Source of the DNA: Chryseobacterium phocaeense
GTDB lineage: Bacteria; Bacteroidota; Bacteroidia; Flavobacteriales; Weeksellaceae
Direction of reading: 5' to 3'
Length of the DNA: 64,000 nucleotides
Assembly: GCF_900169075.1 (NCBI RefSeq)
Contig: NZ_LT827014.1
Span: 682,001-746,000, forward strand
Of this stretch, positions 26,319-34,202 are shown in pieces. Position 1 is the stretch's first letter, and the number at the start of each line of letters is the position of its first letter. The notes beneath the pieces were generated by a model that worked only from the letters and a program-made list of their open reading frames with translations, was not told the DNA's origin and made no database searches. The position numbers and the translations under genes are program-made.

Positions 26319-29006
26319 TTAGAAAGTCACATCCAGCCCCACATAAAAATTAGCTTTCATAATAGGCGCATAGACCATCCCGCCATCAAAATAATTTCCA
26401 AAAGGATTCCTGAAATCCACAATGGCATTCTTCTGATAGTAAGACGTAAGGTTTTCGCCTCCTAAATAAGCCCTTATCTTTTTATTGAAATTCCTCGAAA
26501 TCTGTGCATTCAATACCGCATACGATTCAGAATAAACCGGAAGCCGGAACTCAGCAGGGTTGCCGGATGTATCCGGAAGCCTTTGTTTTCCTACCCAATT
26601 CAGGGTGGTATCAAAACTCCAGAATCCGCCTTTATCATTTTTATTGGTTGCATAGGCAAGATTTACAAAGCCTCTGTGTTTCGCCATAAAAGGAACTTCT
26701 CTTCTGCCATCCAGATAATCAGCCTGAACATCATAATATTTGTAGGCCAGTCTTACATCAAAATTTTTGAAAGGCGTAAAGTCCCACTGAGTCTGGAAAG
26801 AGTTGGCAAATGATTTCCCTTCCAGATTATAAAAGGTAAGCTGTTGCGGAGACTTGTCCAGATCCACAAGAACCTGGTCCTGGAAATCCGTTCTGAAAAA
26901 ATCTGCCACAATGGAAGATTTTCTTCCGAAAAGCTTGAATTCCTGCTGTAAACTGGCTCCGTAATTCCATGCGATTTCAGGTTTTAAGCCATAAATATTC
27001 CCACCGTTCTGCAGAATCTGAATACTTCTGTTAGACGCAAAATACTGTTGGTTTTCCGCAAAAACATTGGCCGTTCTGAATCCTCTTCCTGCAGAAAGTC
27101 TTAAGATCGTCTGAGGGGTGAAATCGTATTTAAAATTAATTCTTGGAGTAAACTGGGTTCCCGCAAGATTGTGAAAATCAGCTCTGGCTCCTGCAACTAA
27201 AGTATATTTCAGCCCCGTCAGCGTATATTCGGCAAAAATCCCCGGAACGATCTCATTTCTCTTTATATCGTCCTTTAAATACGTTTCCTCATAACCGTCA
27301 TATAAAAAGCTCGCTCCCGCTTTATACTTATGGTTGGTATTTCCGATAATGCTTTCAAAGATTAAATTCGAATAATAGGTGTGTTGCTTTCCTGCATAAT
27401 TTCTCAGCCCGAAAAAGCTGTCCTGCTGGTGATACACATACTGGTTCATCCATCCTAAACTCTGGTAAGGTTTTCCTTTGAAAACGTAGCCTGTTTTATT
27501 CCAGACCTGGAATCTTGAAATATCAATGCCTACACCATATAAATTCTGTTTATTCTGGCTTAGATTTTTATCAAAACCGATCTGTCCGGCTGTTCTTTCA
27601 TCCCTGATGAAATTAATTCCGAAGTGAGAGCCGAAGCCGGATTTTTCAAGATCATTATAATTTAACAGGTAAGCAGCATTGATTTGCGTTCCCTTCGCTC
27701 TGTCCAGGAAAGTATCATCATTCATATCTGTATCGCCAAAAGTTCCGTTCCCATGCAGTAAAAAGGTTTGCGACCATTTTTCGTTGATAGGGGAGACGCT
27801 GGTGATATTGGCTTCTGCTCTTCCGTTGAAATCGGCGAAAACATTTAATGACGTTTCAGGCTCTTTGGCATTTTTCAGGAGTTCTGTATTGATCTGCCCT
27901 GTGATACTTTCGTAGCCATTGGTTACCGTACTGCCTCCTTTGGTCAGCTGAATACTTTCGATCCATCTTCCGGGAATGAAATTCAATCCATAGGCAGAGG
28001 CAAGGCCTCTGATTTCCGGAAGGAGTTCTTTTGTTAAGCTGGTGTATTTCTGATCCAGACCCAGCATTTTCAGCTGTTTCGTACCTGTAACGGCATTGCT
28101 GAAAGATACATCTACAGTCGCATTGGTCTCAAAGCTTTCGGAAAGGTTGCAACAGGCTGCTTTTAACAGCTCTTTTTTGTCAATATTAAAAACCAGGCCT
28201 GCTTCTTTTTTACTCAGTGCAGTAGCGGCTTTTGATCCGGTAACCACTACGCCGTCGATCTTTTTTTCATGCTGGCCATGATTTCCGGAAGTTTCCTCCG
28301 GCTGACTTTCCGAATGGTTGGCATGTTTTGTTTCTTCTACAAAGTGTACTTTTGGATTGGCTTCTCCAAAGGCAATATCCCTGTCGTAAAGGCAGCATCC
28401 CGGAAGATTTTTATAAACAGCATCGGAAGTTTTGTATTTTTCATTGTCATGACCAACATCTGCAATGGCTTTCAGAATTTTATCGGATGAGGTTTTTGAC
28501 GGGTCAAAATTTAACATTACCGTTTGCTTTTCTGCACTCCATTCTGCTGAATCGGCGCCTGCAGCTTTGGCTGCCTTTTCAATTCTTGCTTTACAGGACT
28601 CACAGTTTCCTTTTACATAAAACTCGTTGTCTTTTTTAGCATGTTCATGGTGGGCTTTTGCTTCAGCCGGCTGAAGATCTCTTTCATAATGACAGCAGCC
28701 GGGAAGACCTTTGTAGGTTTCGTCAGTAGATTTGAATTTTTCGTTATCGTGACCTGCATCGGCCACTTTCTTTAAAATTTCATCTGCAGAAGTTTTGGTG
28801 TCTGTTTCAAAGGTTAAAGTCTGCAAATCAACAGAATAAACACCGGTTTTGGCACCTGCTTTTTTGGCGGCAGTTTCTATTCTGGATTTGCACATCTCAC
28901 AGTTTCCTTTGACCTGAAACTGGTTCTTTGAAAGGTTTTGCGCTGATATAAACTGTGCGGACAGCATCATGAGACCAAGTATAAACCTGGAAATATATAA
29001 TTTCAT
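26319..29006 (-). CDS. TonB-dependent receptor with two N-terminal HMA domains
   Basis: 895 residues, outer membrane. Signal peptide to about residue 22, then two tandem heavy-metal-associated domains with CxxC motifs (Cys36/Cys39 and Cys135/Cys138). Each is followed by a near-copy of a GLPGCC(H/L)Y element (Cys104-105, Cys204-205). A His-rich linker (about 220-248) leads into a TonB-receptor plug (from about 250; another Cys pair in AACCNLSE) and barrel ending in LDVTF. HMA domains bind Cu(I) or similar soft metals. The fusion suggests a receptor that senses or captures copper or a copper complex outside the inner membrane. It is followed on the transcript side by the N-glycan terminator. 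Substrate is inferred. Confidence 0.9.
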   Translation of the reverse strand: MKLYISRFILGLMMLSAQFISAQNLSKNQFQVKGNCEMCKSRIETAAKKAGAKTGVYSVDLQTLTFETDTKTSADEILKKVADAGHDNEKFKSTDETYKGLPGCCHYERDLQPAEAKAHHEHAKKDNEFYVKGNCESCKARIEKAAKAAGADSAEWSAEKQTVMLNFDPSKTSSDKILKAIADVGHDNEKYKTSDAVYKNLPGCCLYDRDIAFGEANPKVHFVEETKHANHSESQPEETSGNHGQHEKKIDGVVVTGSKAATALSKKEAGLVFNIDKKELLKAACCNLSESFETNATVDVSFSNAVTGTKQLKMLGLDQKYTSLTKELLPEIRGLASAYGLNFIPGRWIESIQLTKGGSTVTNGYESITGQINTELLKNAKEPETSLNVFADFNGRAEANITSVSPINEKWSQTFLLHGNGTFGDTDMNDDTFLDRAKGTQINAAYLLNYNDLEKSGFGSHFGINFIRDERTAGQIGFDKNLSQNKQNLYGVGIDISRFQVWNKTGYVFKGKPYQSLGWMNQYVYHQQDSFFGLRNYAGKQHTYYSNLIFESIIGNTNHKYKAGASFLYDGYEETYLKDDIKRNEIVPGIFAEYTLTGLKYTLVAGARADFHNLAGTQFTPRINFKYDFTPQTILRLSAGRGFRTANVFAENQQYFASNRSIQILQNGGNIYGLKPEIAWNYGASLQQEFKLFGRKSSIVADFFRTDFQDQVLVDLDKSPQQLTFYNLEGKSFANSFQTQWDFTPFKNFDVRLAYKYYDVQADYLDGRREVPFMAKHRGFVNLAYATNKNDKGGFWSFDTTLNWVGKQRLPDTSGNPAEFRLPVYSESYAVLNAQISRNFNKKIRAYLGGENLTSYYQKNAIVDFRNPFGNYFDGGMVYAPIMKANFYVGLDVTF

Positions 29007-29074
29007 TTTGTTTAAAAATTTAGATTAAATAAAAACCGTCCATTACCATATGTAACGGACTTTCAGTGTTGTTA

Positions 29075-29434
29075 TTAACCTATTTTAGGCGGCTGCCATA
29101 TTTCTTTTAAACGGTCTGAAAGATAAGGTGCTGAGTATTGGAACTGAAAATTCTTACTTGCTTTGTAGTAAGAAAGTTCCAGGTGTAAATTTTTTGAAAA
29201 AGGAGTTTCAATATACGTGAAGCAGGTCACACAGGTAGAGCAGCAGTCATCATTGCATGAAGAATGTTTTGAGGTATCTTTAGTGTCTTTTGAACTGTGA
29301 TCTTTGCAGCAGTCGCTTTTTTCTGATTGAGCTTTACAGCAGTTTTCCTGTGCGGATTGTGAAAATAAGCTGCCTTTAGGAATCAAGAAAATTCCCAAAC
29401 AAAATACAATAGCCAGTATATGAAACAGCTTCAT
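29075..29434 (-). CDS. Small secreted Cys-rich protein (DUF6660-like)
   Basis: 119 residues with a signal peptide (cut near FSQS). The next 50 residues are cysteine-rich: CC pairs at about 32-33, 41-43, 63-64 and CSTCVTC near 65-70, mixed with Asp, Ser and His. The C-terminus KEIWQPPKIG resembles small proteins that accompany TonB receptors in Flavobacteriia (DUF6660 by recollection). It lies 68 bases upstream of the HMA-receptor gene on the same strand. Soft-metal binding is a reasonable inference; no enzyme motif is visible. Confidence 0.72.
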   Translation of the reverse strand: MKLFHILAIVFCLGIFLIPKGSLFSQSAQENCCKAQSEKSDCCKDHSSKDTKDTSKHSSCNDDCCSTCVTCFTYIETPFSKNLHLELSYYKASKNFQFQYSAPYLSDRLKEIWQPPKIG

Positions 29435-29452
29435 CTCTGCAAAAATACGAAA

Positions 29453-30088
29453 TTAAGACAAAGGATCACCAACTTTTAACGCACAATTATGCCATGGCTC
29501 TCCGTGTGCCGGGTTCAGTTTCGGTTTTTCGCCCGTTGGAGGAGCGGCCGGTACCGGGCCGGGAACATTTTGTGCTGCACTTTGAACTGGTTGTGGTGTG
29601 GCTGCCGGAGCGGGTTTGCTGTTTAACGGTTGTCCTACGGCAATATCACATCGGTGTCCTGGCTGTCCGTGTGGTGGATTCATACCGGGAGCTGTTTTCA
29701 CCTGCTTACCGTTGTTATCGATCACTACTTTTCCGGGAGTCATGGAATTCGGGTCTATTTTAATGGCATTATTCGGGTTTTGCCCGGGAGCGGTCTGAAT
29801 GGCAGTCGGGCTTACATTAAGCGGCTGTCCTACCGGAATATCACATCTGTGGCCGGGTTGTCCGTGTGGAGGATTCTTTATTCCCGGAACATTCGTGGAA
29901 ATAGGAGCCGGATTTGGATTGGATTGTACACCGGCCTGATCCATCAGGGCCGTTTTAGAGGTTGTATTAACTGCCACATTAGGCTGCTGAACTGCCGCTT
30001 CTTCTTTTAAATAAGTTGCTTTTTCGTCTTTTTTACATGAAACGGCAAGTAATGAAATGGCCATAACGCCCAAGAATGTATTTTTCAT
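29453..30088 (-). CDS. Lipoprotein with three HGxPxHxC repeats
   Basis: About 211 residues. A lipoprotein signal ends at LLAVSC (Cys18). The low-complexity Pro/Asn/Ala body carries three copies of a 20-residue unit, NPPHGQPGHRCDI.VGQPLN, near residues 72-91, 137-156 and, altered to NPAHGEPWHNCALKVGDPLS, at the extreme C-terminus. Each holds two His and one Cys in H-x4-H-x-C order, a plausible metal site. An in-frame TTG at 30094 exists, but the ATG at 30088 gives a proper signal. It lies 18 bases upstream of the Cys-rich gene, so the three metal genes likely form one operon. Function unproven. Confidence 0.75.
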   Translation of the reverse strand: MKNTFLGVMAISLLAVSCKKDEKATYLKEEAAVQQPNVAVNTTSKTALMDQAGVQSNPNPAPISTNVPGIKNPPHGQPGHRCDIPVGQPLNVSPTAIQTAPGQNPNNAIKIDPNSMTPGKVVIDNNGKQVKTAPGMNPPHGQPGHRCDIAVGQPLNSKPAPAATPQPVQSAAQNVPGPVPAAPPTGEKPKLNPAHGEPWHNCALKVGDPLS

Positions 30089-30105
30089 ATCCAATCGGTA
30101 TGAAA

Positions 30106-30113
30106 CAAAATTA
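30106..30113 (-). promoter_or_regulatory. Promoter -7 box for the metal operon
   Basis: TAATTTTG on the minus strand matches TAnnTTTG, about 18 bases before the lipoprotein start. It overlaps the far arm of the response-regulator terminator. Confidence 0.45.
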
Positions 30114-30144
30114 GCAAAACATTTTTAATTGCTTTGCTAATTTT
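30107..30144 (-). terminator. Terminator after the response regulator gene
   Basis: A 12-bp perfect stem, AAAATTAGCAAA (30107-30118) with TTTGCTAATTTT (30133-30144), 24 bases past the response regulator stop. It separates the two-component genes from the metal operon. Confidence 0.7.
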
Positions 30145-30167
30145 ATATTTATAATCAGAATTTAAGC

Positions 30168-30854
30168 TTAATTTTTTACCAAAAGCCTGAATCCTTCTCC
30201 GTGAACGTTGATAATTTCCAAACCTTCGTCATCTTTTAACAATTTACGAAGTTTGGCGATATACACGTCCATACTTCTGGCTGTGAAATAATTTTCTTTC
30301 TTCCAGATCTTTCTCAAAGCAAGATCCCTTGGCATGAAATCATTTCTGTGGATGCACAGAAGCTTCAGCAATTCATTTTCTTTTGGTGAAAGCTTGTATT
30401 CTTTGTCACCTACTTTCAGCTGTCTCAGCATAGAATCGAAGAAGATATTGCTGATCTTGAACTGTTCCTGCTCTTCGTTTTCCAAGGTAGAGCTTCTCTG
30501 CAGGATTGCTTTGATCTTGTACAGAAGAAGTTCCGTATCAAACGGCTTGGTGATATAGTCGTCCGCACCCAGTTGATAGCCTTTCAGGATGTCTTCTCTC
30601 ATATTTCTTGCCGTAAGGAATATGATAGGTGTATTTTTATCGATTTTTTTTACGTCTTCGGCTAATGAAAATCCATCTTTTTTAGGCATCATGACATCAA
30701 AAATGCAGATGTCAAACTCATTTTCTGTAAATTCTTTCAAACCCTGTTCTCCATCTGTTGCAAGGGTTACTTCGAAGTTGTTGATGGTAAGATAATCCTT
30801 CAGCACAGCCCCGAAACTCTGATCATCTTCTACTAATAATATTCTGTTGCTCAT
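30168..30854 (-). CDS. OmpR-type response regulator
   Basis: 228 residues. Receiver domain (1-118) with the acidic pair near residue 10, phospho-acceptor Asp in CIFDVMMPKKDG (about 53) and Lys in ITKPFD (about 103). A C-terminal winged helix (about 130-225) has the LSPKENELLKLLC pattern. It resembles RprY-type regulators of Bacteroidota. It lies 170 bases downstream of the histidine kinase gene on the same strand, its natural partner. A terminator follows. A link to the metal operon beyond is possible but not shown. Confidence 0.93.
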   Translation of the reverse strand: MSNRILLVEDDQSFGAVLKDYLTINNFEVTLATDGEQGLKEFTENEFDICIFDVMMPKKDGFSLAEDVKKIDKNTPIIFLTARNMREDILKGYQLGADDYITKPFDTELLLYKIKAILQRSSTLENEEQEQFKISNIFFDSMLRQLKVGDKEYKLSPKENELLKLLCIHRNDFMPRDLALRKIWKKENYFTARSMDVYIAKLRKLLKDDEGLEIINVHGEGFRLLVKN

Positions 30855-30942
30855 GATTTTAATAATTAAAAATTAATGATTAAAAATTAAGAATGACGTT
30901 CTCACTCTATCTTCCTATATTTTGTTATTTGGTTTCTATTTT

Positions 30943-31020
30943 ATAATTGATCAATGATTATTGATGACTGATTTTTTTATACGATTATTTATCAATTATC
31001 ATTCATCGCTTATCATCGAT
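30943..31020. repeat. Degenerate TGAT-word inverted repeat
   Basis: Left arm (30943-30972) and right arm (30982-31020, reversed) are both built of 6-8 nt words such as ATAATTGAT and ATGATTATT. They can fold on each other. The tract begins 5 bases after the kinase stop. Its first 16 bases, ATAATTGATCAATGAT, recur exactly at 33764. Confidence 0.55.
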
Positions 31021-31024
31021 ATTC

Positions 31025-32572
31025 TCAGCTCATCGGCAGTTTTATCGTAAACGTACTTCCCTTGTCTTTGTGGGAGTCTACGAGGATCAGCCCTTTGTGC
31101 AGTTCTACAATTTTCTTCACATAGGAAAGTCCCAGTCCCTGTCCTTTTACATTATGGATATTTCCTGTTTCTTCTCTGAAGAATTTTTCAAAGATCTTGG
31201 TCTTGTTCTGGGTTTCCATACCCATTCCTTTATCGGAAATTTCTATCACATACCAATGGCCTTCATTTCTGGTCTTCACATGAATCTCCGGTGCTTCTGG
31301 TGAATATTTGTTGGCATTATCCAGCAAATTCACCAGCATGTTGGAGATGTGGAATTCATCTATTTTAAAATTATAGTGGGTGGCATTGAACTCCTGGGTG
31401 AGTGATCCGTTTCTCTGCTGTACGATAAGATTGAAAGACTCCGTTGTTTTTTGAATAAGTTCCCGTACGTTGGTTTCTTTTAAAAAGAGTTTTACTTCAT
31501 TTCTTTCCAGCTTGGACATGTTCAGGACGTTTTCTACCTGCTTTTTCATTCTCAGATTTTCCTGCTTGATCAGCTCCGAATAATATTTTACCTTATCAGG
31601 ATTGGTAGCGATCTTGTCATTGGCCAGAGAATCTGTAGCCACGGAAATAGTGGCCAGAGGGGTTTTGAACTCGTGAGACATGTTGTTAATGAAATCTGTC
31701 TTCACTTCTGCAAGCTTCTTCTGTCTCATCATATAATTAATGGAAATAATATAAATTCCAAGAATCGTTAGTAATGAAAGAAAGGTTCCCAGCAGCATCG
31801 GCCAGTTGTTCATGGCCAGGGAGTATTCTTTTTTAGGAAAAACCAAAGCCAGACTGTATAAAGTCCGGTCTTTTTTATCAGTGAAAAGAGGGTAGGTATA
31901 GGTATTGCTGTCTTTTTTTTCTTTATAGACCTTATTCACAACACTGGTCAGCTTATTATTCTTATCAAGTACGCCATACCCGAATTTTGCCGTAATTCCG
32001 CGTATTTTCAGCTCTTTTGCAATCACCGAATCAAGAACATTCGCGTCTACTCTTTTAGCGATCGGGATATTGGTTCCCACCACTTTTACAAATTCTTTGA
32101 CGGCATAATCTCCGTTTTCAATATCATTGTTAAGTTCTGTGGTAAGAATTTCGCGGTTGGTAGTGTCTTTTTTAACCTTGTAGGCGGCATCATCAGTATA
32201 TAAAGTAGTCAGCTTTACAGAATCGCCTTTTTGAGAGATCGGAAGCTGTGTCTTTGATATAATGTTTTTGGAATAAAAGATCTGGCGCTGTGTCCCGGAG
32301 TCTTCTACCTGCTGGATTGTCGTTAAGGAAGGTTGGTCTTTGCTGGCGATAATGGTATTCCTCAGGTTGTTATTATCCTGACTCAGATATTTATCGGCCT
32401 CAATTTCTTCAATGTTTTTTGAAGTATTTTCAAGAGCAGTGTATACTTTATTAGAAAACTCCTGCTCCAGAGCTCCGTAATAACCCTTCAGCCAATAAAA
32501 TTGGAGCGTCACGAAAACAATCAGTGAGATTGTCATAAACACCGAAATTATTGGGATGAATTTATTATTCAT
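31025..32572 (-). CDS. Membrane sensor histidine kinase
   Basis: 515 residues. A transmembrane segment at about 8-28, a periplasmic sensor region (30-260) without a recognised fold, and a second transmembrane segment (262-285). These lead into the dimerisation domain with the phospho-acceptor His in NNMSHEFKTPLA (about 298). The ATPase domain has N, G1 (SDKGMGME) and G2 (GQGLGLSYVKKI) boxes. It is transcribed ahead of the OmpR-type regulator and should phosphorylate it. The stimulus is unknown. Confidence 0.93.
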   Translation of the reverse strand: MNNKFIPIISVFMTISLIVFVTLQFYWLKGYYGALEQEFSNKVYTALENTSKNIEEIEADKYLSQDNNNLRNTIIASKDQPSLTTIQQVEDSGTQRQIFYSKNIISKTQLPISQKGDSVKLTTLYTDDAAYKVKKDTTNREILTTELNNDIENGDYAVKEFVKVVGTNIPIAKRVDANVLDSVIAKELKIRGITAKFGYGVLDKNNKLTSVVNKVYKEKKDSNTYTYPLFTDKKDRTLYSLALVFPKKEYSLAMNNWPMLLGTFLSLLTILGIYIISINYMMRQKKLAEVKTDFINNMSHEFKTPLATISVATDSLANDKIATNPDKVKYYSELIKQENLRMKKQVENVLNMSKLERNEVKLFLKETNVRELIQKTTESFNLIVQQRNGSLTQEFNATHYNFKIDEFHISNMLVNLLDNANKYSPEAPEIHVKTRNEGHWYVIEISDKGMGMETQNKTKIFEKFFREETGNIHNVKGQGLGLSYVKKIVELHKGLILVDSHKDKGSTFTIKLPMS

Positions 32573-32750
32573 TATTTGATTTTATATATATTGGGAAAAA
32601 TGAATGTTAAAATTAATTATTTTAAGACTTGATAAACAAAAAACGAGCCAAAAAATTGTTTAATTTCTCTTAAAAGGGAGTTTTTTAACAAATATTTATG
32701 AATTTTAAATTACTTGTCCTGTGGAAAGACCTCCAAATAGTTTAAATGAG

Positions 32751-32758
32751 TAGCTTTG
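32751..32758 (+). promoter_or_regulatory. -7 box of the SRPBCC gene
   Basis: TAGCTTTG fits TAnnTTTG, 17 bases before the ATG. No clear -33 element was found at 19-20 nt. Confidence 0.5.
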
Positions 32759-32774
32759 ATAAAAATAATTACTT

Positions 32775-33257
32775 ATGGAATCTAATATCGTTTTCAACAA
32801 AGATTTTGACTCAAACAGTGTGTATGTTATGAAAGTTTATGACGCTGATGTTTCAAAAGTGTGGGATTATTTTACCCAATCCGAATTACTGGATCAGTGG
32901 TGGGCTCCTCAACCATGGAAATGTGAAACTGTAAAACAGGACTTCAGCGAAGGGGGAATCTGGCATTATGCCATGGTAGGTCCGGAAGGCGAAAAAATGT
33001 ATGGAAAGGTAACCTATGGCGAGATTATGGAACACCGCAGCTTTGACGGGGTTGATGCTTTCTGTGATGAAAACGGAAACATCAATGAAGATTTCGCACA
33101 GGCTAAATGGCTGTTTGGATTTACAGGAACAGAAGAGGGAACAAAAGTGACCATCAATATTCATTTCCCAACTCCGGAAGCAATGAAACAGCAGCTGGAA
33201 ATGGGCTTTGAAGAAGGTTTCAAAACAGGACTGAGCCAGCTGGACGAGATTATTTAA
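32775..33257 (+). CDS. SRPBCC (AHSA1-like) domain protein
   Basis: 160 residues spanning a single START/Bet v1-like fold of the activator-of-Hsp90 homology group. Typical patterns are DVSKVWDYFTQSELLDQWWAP near the N-terminus and the W/F-rich central strands. Such proteins bind hydrophobic ligands in a cavity, and bacterial members have varied and mostly unknown roles. It is a single-gene unit between divergent and convergent neighbours with its own -7 box. No specific ligand can be named. Confidence 0.85.
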   Translation: MESNIVFNKDFDSNSVYVMKVYDADVSKVWDYFTQSELLDQWWAPQPWKCETVKQDFSEGGIWHYAMVGPEGEKMYGKVTYGEIMEHRSFDGVDAFCDENGNINEDFAQAKWLFGFTGTEEGTKVTINIHFPTPEAMKQQLEMGFEEGFKTGLSQLDEII

Positions 33258-33315
33258 TTTGAATTTGATGACGACCGTTTATCAATTTGATTCTTTAATT
33301 TCAAAAACAAAAAGA

Positions 33316-33397
33316 CAGACCAGGTCTGCCTCTGTAAATTTCTAAAAAAATGAGTTAATTTGAGAATGGCTTTGTGCCTGGCTCACATTAACTCATT
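33316..33397. terminator. Intergenic hairpins, convergent terminator
   Basis: A small hairpin CAGACC-A-GGTCTG (33316-33328), then AATGAGTTAAT (33349-33359) pairing with ATTAACTCATT (33387-33397) across a 27-nt loop. Read on the minus strand, the second stem runs into a U tract (33343-33350), which suits the end of the gene starting at 33763. Confidence 0.5.
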
Positions 33398-33424
33398 TTC
33401 AAATTTTCAAATTGATTAAACCCC

Positions 33425-33763
33425 TCAAATCAGTTCTTCCTCCTGGAAGTACTGGATAATCGCTTTTTTCATAAGCAGCGACTGTTCATTGGGTCTTAAC
33501 TCCGGAAGTTCTTCCAGTTTATCATACTGCGGCCATCCGTCTTCATAGTGGGTAAACTTATAGTAGCCAAAAGGCTCCAGAAGTCTGCATACTGCGATGT
33601 GGATTAAATTTACTTTGTCTTCTTTGGTATATTTCTGCTGGCCGCTTCCCAGCTCCTGCAGCCCGATCAGGAACAAAAGTGTTTCAATCGGGGGATTTTT
33701 TTCAGTTTCGAAATTGTCTTCAAAAAACTGCTCTATTTTTTTCCAATACTCGGACTCATTCAT
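33425..33763 (-). CDS. Conserved hypothetical protein of Flavobacteriia
   Basis: About 112 residues, start placed at the ATG at 33763 rather than an in-frame TTG at 33775 that lies in repeat sequence. Soluble, acidic and mainly helical by composition; no signal peptide or membrane segment. The pattern LLFLIGLQELG...F/YTKEEK.NLIHIAVC is one I recognise from unnamed flavobacterial proteins of this size. No enzymatic motif and no named domain. Downstream gene context is not informative. Confidence 0.72.
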   Translation of the reverse strand: MNESEYWKKIEQFFEDNFETEKNPPIETLLFLIGLQELGSGQQKYTKEDKVNLIHIAVCRLLEPFGYYKFTHYEDGWPQYDKLEELPELRPNEQSLLMKKAIIQYFQEEELI

Positions 33764-33770
33764 ATAATTG

Positions 33771-33786
33771 ATCAATGATGATTTAT
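33771..33786. repeat. Left direct repeat flanking four-helix pseudogene
   Basis: ATCAATGATGATTTAT, 15 of 16 bases identical and in the same orientation as 34187-34202 on the other side of the pseudogene. Confidence 0.6.
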
Positions 33787-33795
33787 AATTGATTT

Positions 33796-34181
33796 TTAAA
33801 TTACTTTTAAGTCTTCACCTAATTTCTTTTTATAAGATGATGTGGCTTTTACGATCTCATCAGCTTCTTTAAGAAGACTTTTTATTTTTTCTGTTTGAAG
33901 AAGATTCACTCTTCAATAAGTTACAGCCAAAATAATGTTTCATCGGCTTCTTCAACGACAATGCATATTTTGGAATATTTTTCTTTCAGAGAACGGGCTC
34001 TGCATATCGCTCTGTAACTGCTGGCTGTAGATGATACAGATCTGAAAATCTGCTTTCTGATATTTGATATTTTATCTGAATAAGGAATTTCAGACAATCA
34101 TTAATAATAGTGATGGTCAAAGATTTGGTTCTTTTTTGAAAACATCTGATTATAATTATTGTCTGCATTCATATCACTCAT
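33796..34181 (-). pseudogene. Decayed four-helix-bundle (S23/IVS-type) protein gene
   Basis: Translating the minus strand in pieces recovers a protein of the four-helix-bundle family first known from 23S rRNA intervening sequences. The pieces are FSKK from the start at 34181, KRTKSLTITIINDCLKFL, QIFRSVSSTASSYRAICRARS, then VVEEADETLFWL, and finally LLKEADEIVKATSSYKKKLG. Joining them needs three frameshifts, and a TAA falls inside the WL-LIEE motif. The order and spacing of motifs match intact relatives of about 120 residues. The gene is dead, but recent enough to be recognised along its full length. It sits between 15/16 direct repeats directly after the S9 peptidase stop codon. Confidence 0.82.
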
Positions 34182-34186
34182 CCTTT

Positions 34187-34202
34187 ATCAATGATCATTT
34201 AT
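34187..34202. repeat. Right direct repeat overlapping the S9 peptidase stop
   Basis: ATCAATGATCATTTAT, matching 33771-33786 at 15 of 16 positions. Its complement encodes the last codons (IND-H-stop) of the peptidase gene. Confidence 0.6.

Noticed and set aside
30168..32572. Two-component pair considered as dedicated regulator of the adjacent metal operon
   Set aside because: A 12-bp terminator separates them and no shared binding site was seen; position alone is not enough.
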